This document shows positions 61,390 to 64,000 of a stretch of 64,000 nucleotides of DNA, piece after piece (the stretch's first letter is position 1; each line of letters starts with the position of its first letter). Both the position numbers and the translations under genes were made by a program. This stretch comes from Muribaculaceae bacterium (GTDB lineage: Bacteria > Pseudomonadota > Alphaproteobacteria > Rs-D84). The notes below the pieces were generated by a model. That model was not told where the DNA came from, ran no database searches, and saw only the letters and a program-made list of their open reading frames with translations. The stretch lies in assembly GCA_023665245.1 (NCBI GenBank), contig JAMPEH010000002.1, positions 1 to 64,000 on the forward strand, in the 5' to 3' direction.

Positions 61390-62649
61390 TTGGCAAATCA
61401 GGTCATAACAGTTCACAGAAAAAAATATGCTGTCGGTTTATTTTGGCAACCAACAGGTGTTGGTCAACGTGTACGCAATTATGCGCGTGTGTTGGCGCGG
61501 TCTGTTGATAAAAAGTTAAATTTATATACAGAATACCGGGCAATGACGGGATTGGGTGCGCGTCGTAATGGTTTACGTGCAGGAATGCCATCCGCCGCAG
61601 CCGAGGTTGTAGATTCACTGTCGGAATATTCTTCTTTCTTGGCCGTATTCGATATAGGTGGGCTGTTTTATCTGGTTGCAGTACGCAATGGCGTTATTTT
61701 GGAAGATAAGTTGTTTCAAGATGCGGCGACCGCCCGTGCAGAATATGCGCGTTTGTTTGAAATACCTGATTGGTCTGCATTAATTGCACCTGCATCTTGG
61801 GCAATGCCACGTGCGATAGAGCGCAAGGTGTCGGATATTATTACCGGCCGGGCGCGTGCGATTTTGCGTCCAATTAGTCATTTGCGCGGAATTGTTTTTT
61901 CTGGGATTTTGTTGGTTGTGTTTCTGGCACTGTTTTTAGGTGTCTTTCGCGGTGAATTGGGACAAATGATGCATCGTCCCCAGGTGGCGCAAATTGACCC
62001 AGAATTAGCCGCGGAATACAGACGCCAAATCGAAGAAAAGAATAAGCAATTAGATGCAGAATTTGATATTCAAAAGCCAGTAGAGCCTGAACCATTGGTT
62101 ATGCCATACGATAATCTGCCAGATGTGATGGGGCGTGCGAACGTTTGTTTCCAAGCAATTGGATTTTTAATGCAACCAATTCCGGGTTGGAATCAGGTTT
62201 CTGCATCTTGTAATGAATCAGACGCAACGGCAAATATCCGTCGCAGTTTTGGAACACTGGGGGATTTTTATGCGATTGCAGGCAATAAAATGCCAAATGC
62301 GTTTGTTGATGAATTAGGTGAAGATAATCTGGTTGTACATGCCGTATTACCAACAGTCAAGACAGTTGCATCACAGGACGCGCGTGATGCAGAAAGTATT
62401 GTTCGTGACTTGACTACAATATTTCAAGGCATGGGTACAGACGTCGATATTGATATAGTATCTGATACATTAACCAATGGGGTTGATGTGGCCGAATTGC
62501 ATATTGTCGAAGTTGCTGCATCTTCTAAGTTGGTGCCGATGCAGTTTATGGAAATATTTTCAGAATTTGGCGGTGTCTATATGGCTAAATGCACATGGGA
62601 TGCTGCACGTCGCACATGGAACTATGAGGTAATAATCTATGCAAAGTAA
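61390..62649 (+). CDS. pilO: PilO-like type IVb pilus accessory protein, TTG start
   Basis: 419 residues. The start is TTG, since an in-frame stop lies 12 bases upstream and the next ATG is 50 codons in; AGAGAGA serves as ribosome binding site. The N-terminal soluble domain (1-150) resembles the PilO_2/R64 PilO actin-like part, then one membrane helix (about 172-190, GIVFSGILLVVFLALFLG), a coiled coil and a periplasmic domain with two cysteines (ANVCFQ ... SASCNE). In R64 it belongs to the thin-pilus assembly platform. pilP overlaps its 3' end by 11 bases. Confidence 0.75.
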   Translation: MANQVITVHRKKYAVGLFWQPTGVGQRVRNYARVLARSVDKKLNLYTEYRAMTGLGARRNGLRAGMPSAAAEVVDSLSEYSSFLAVFDIGGLFYLVAVRNGVILEDKLFQDAATARAEYARLFEIPDWSALIAPASWAMPRAIERKVSDIITGRARAILRPISHLRGIVFSGILLVVFLALFLGVFRGELGQMMHRPQVAQIDPELAAEYRRQIEEKNKQLDAEFDIQKPVEPEPLVMPYDNLPDVMGRANVCFQAIGFLMQPIPGWNQVSASCNESDATANIRRSFGTLGDFYAIAGNKMPNAFVDELGEDNLVVHAVLPTVKTVASQDARDAESIVRDLTTIFQGMGTDVDIDIVSDTLTNGVDVAELHIVEVAASSKLVPMQFMEIFSEFGGVYMAKCTWDAARRTWNYEVIIYAK

Positions 62650-63358
62650 GTTCAATTTAAATTGTTTGTTTATTGTTGGCGCAATGTTCGCATGTGCCTT
62701 TGGGGGGCCATCATATGCTGCGACTGTGGTTGATGAAATTGAATTAGTCGAAGAATTTGATGATGATATGGATGATGTAAATATGTCTGCGGCGGATAAA
62801 GCGTCGGCAGATGCAGTGTCTGAATATCAGGTTGAGGGTTCACTGTTTGAACAAATAACAACATTAGAACAAGAAAAAGTTTTAATGCAATTGGAAAAAG
62901 AACGTGCCCAATTGGATTTAGAACTGGACAGATTGGCGGCAGAAAAAATCAAGTTGCATATGGAAATTGATACTCTGTCAGGTCGGGCCGAGCAGGCACA
63001 ACAGGAATTAGAGACCCAAAAGGCCAAATTAGAAGCCGAGGCAGCAGCAATCGCACGTCAAAAAGAAGAACTATCACGTCCGGTTGAACCTGCAAAATCC
63101 AGCCCGTCGCGTTCTTCCAGTAAAGAACAGGCAGATGATGATCCGATTTCAGATAAATATCGATTAGTTAATGTTGTTGGTGCAGGAAATCAATTGCAGG
63201 CAACGGTTGAAGATTTAGCCACAGGTCAGAATAAGCGTGTATCTGTGGGTAAAACCCTTGCAGGATATACGGTTAAATCAATATCACTGGATGAAGGTGT
63301 GGTATTTGTAAAAGATGGTGTGACCGAAAATTTAAATATTTCTTCATCATCACGATAA
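62639..63358 (+). CDS. pilP: PilP-like type IVb pilus protein
   Basis: 239 residues with a signal peptide ending SYAA. An acidic stretch, a long coiled coil (about 70-150, rich in Glu, Leu and Ala), a Ser/Pro linker and a C-terminal PilP-type beta domain (LVNVVGAGNQLQATVEDLAT and VGKTLAGYTVKSISLDEGVV). It connects inner-membrane and outer-membrane parts of the pilus machine. The operon is pilO-pilP-pilQ as in plasmid R64. Confidence 0.8.
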   Translation: MQSKFNLNCLFIVGAMFACAFGGPSYAATVVDEIELVEEFDDDMDDVNMSAADKASADAVSEYQVEGSLFEQITTLEQEKVLMQLEKERAQLDLELDRLAAEKIKLHMEIDTLSGRAEQAQQELETQKAKLEAEAAAIARQKEELSRPVEPAKSSPSRSSSKEQADDDPISDKYRLVNVVGAGNQLQATVEDLATGQNKRVSVGKTLAGYTVKSISLDEGVVFVKDGVTENLNISSSSR

Positions 63359-63382
63359 GTAACTTGTGGGAAACATATACAG

Positions 63383-64000
63383 ATGGACAACGAAAACGAT
63401 ATTTTAAATAATCTGGGGGGGCAATCCGTACGACCTTCTGTGCCGGCGGGTTTGGAAAATGCCCAAAACAAAGAAATTGTTGATTATCTGTTTTCAAATG
63501 GCAATCGCTTGATGACGGCAACTGGTGGTGCATTGGCATTGCCGACGGATACGCAAAGTTTGATTGCATATTTTTCCGGTGGTGAAATCATTATTTCTCG
63601 TACGCATCGTTATGATGGTCGCGTATTGGCGTTTTTAGATTTATTACAACGGCGTGGTCGTGCAATGCGAACACCGTTCTATTCTGATTTGGGATTGGTT
63701 TCCGCGATATATAAAGCGTACGAAGGAAACTTGGGCGCAGACAGCCATGGACATCAAGATTATGATAACCAAATGCAAAAAGACTTTGTCGATATAATCG
63801 CCAAGGCCGCTGCACAAAAGGTATCAGATGTTCATATTGAAGTGGCGGATCAAACTACGATTTATTTTCGTATTGATGGTAGTATGCAGCCTGTGTTGGA
63901 ATATAATTCAGGTTGGGGTGAATCGTTTGTTCGTGCGGCGTTTGCGTCGTCAGATATGTCGAATTCAAACTATGCCCAAAATGAATATCAGTCTGCACAA
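63383..64000 (+). CDS. pilQ: PilQ/GspE-type pilus assembly ATPase, N-terminal part (3' end outside window)
   Basis: 206 codons are visible, in frame to the window end. After a variable N terminus the segment DIIAKAAAQKVSDVHIEVAD matches the start of the GspE/PilB/R64 PilQ ATPase core (AvSDIHIE motif), and IYFRIDGSM is the next conserved strand. Walker A would be beyond the window. It drives pilus polymerisation. GGGAA lies upstream of the ATG, 25 bases after pilP. Confidence 0.8.
   Translation, partial: MDNENDILNNLGGQSVRPSVPAGLENAQNKEIVDYLFSNGNRLMTATGGALALPTDTQSLIAYFSGGEIIISRTHRYDGRVLAFLDLLQRRGRAMRTPFYSDLGLVSAIYKAYEGNLGADSHGHQDYDNQMQKDFVDIIAKAAAQKVSDVHIEVADQTTIYFRIDGSMQPVLEYNSGWGESFVRAAFASSDMSNSNYAQNEYQSAQ

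Overview
The window looks like a chromosomal segment of an uncultured, host-associated alphaproteobacterium with a fairly small, AT-leaning genome. The gene families support this: an RpoH-type sigma factor, rsmG next to parA-parB, accB-accC, LptD/LptF and LpxK/LpxC lipopolysaccharide genes, Pal and other OmpA-type lipoproteins, a scattered P-type (VirB/VirD4) type IV secretion system as in Rickettsiales and related lineages, and an R64-like type IVb pilus cluster. A gut lineage of the RF32 kind is my inference; there is no rRNA gene here to settle it. Almost everything is ordinary housekeeping, tightly packed, with the standard genetic code.

Layout. 1-531: end of virD4. 634-2304: palindromic repeats around a cysteine-rich secreted protein with a structured leader. 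2367-9184: yfgM/bamB-like pair, rpoH, a porin, a stand-alone RNA gene, gpsA with a TPR protein, rsmG. 9184-11998: a parS-like site, a lipoprotein metalloprotease, parA-parB. 12117-19764: xseB-mutS-truB-rpsO, mreB, rnpA-yidD, accB-accC. 19768-21135: a second RNA/cysteine-rich locus. 21180-30427: infB-nusA and, divergently, lptF-lptD-surA-rlmN. 30584-37598: OmpA/Pal lipoproteins, a UDG-like protein, infC, and rpmI-rplT-pheS-pheT. 37736-45817: mreC-mreD-mrdA-rodA-topA-dnaG. 45876-52006: an RNA upstream of virB2, ychF, a SufD-like protein, then virB3-virB4 with a secreted metalloprotease. 52325-58016: rpmJ, an ABC-F ATPase, an unusual three-gene module (membrane protein, HNH protein, radical SAM enzyme) and the initiator tRNA. 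58169-64000: an acyltransferase, lpxK-lpxC, a lipoprotein and pilO-pilP-pilQ.

The most interesting content is RNA. A structured RNA element occurs four times (1656-1905 minus, 5883-6121 plus, 19768-20014 minus, 20719-20958 minus). Each copy starts with a hairpin at the predicted transcription start. Each then carries four ordered segments that can form either a terminator or an antiterminator, and the shared pairing sequence changes in all three partners between copies (CTCCAACC type versus CTCCTGACC type), which is strong covariation. Two copies are leaders of paralogous cysteine-rich secreted proteins; the other two are stand-alone RNA genes with a second terminator. I do not recognise this as a known riboswitch or attenuator family.

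A second structured RNA, closed by a long-range helix, lies in front of the virB2 pilin gene. At least seven genes (rpoH, rsmG, a lipoprotein protease, lptF, mreC, a sufD-like gene and an ABC-F gene) have a -10 hexamer ending only 7-9 bases before the start codon and no Shine-Dalgarno sequence, so they are predicted to be leaderless. Two families of short palindromic repeats fill many of the gaps between genes and cluster around the RNA loci.
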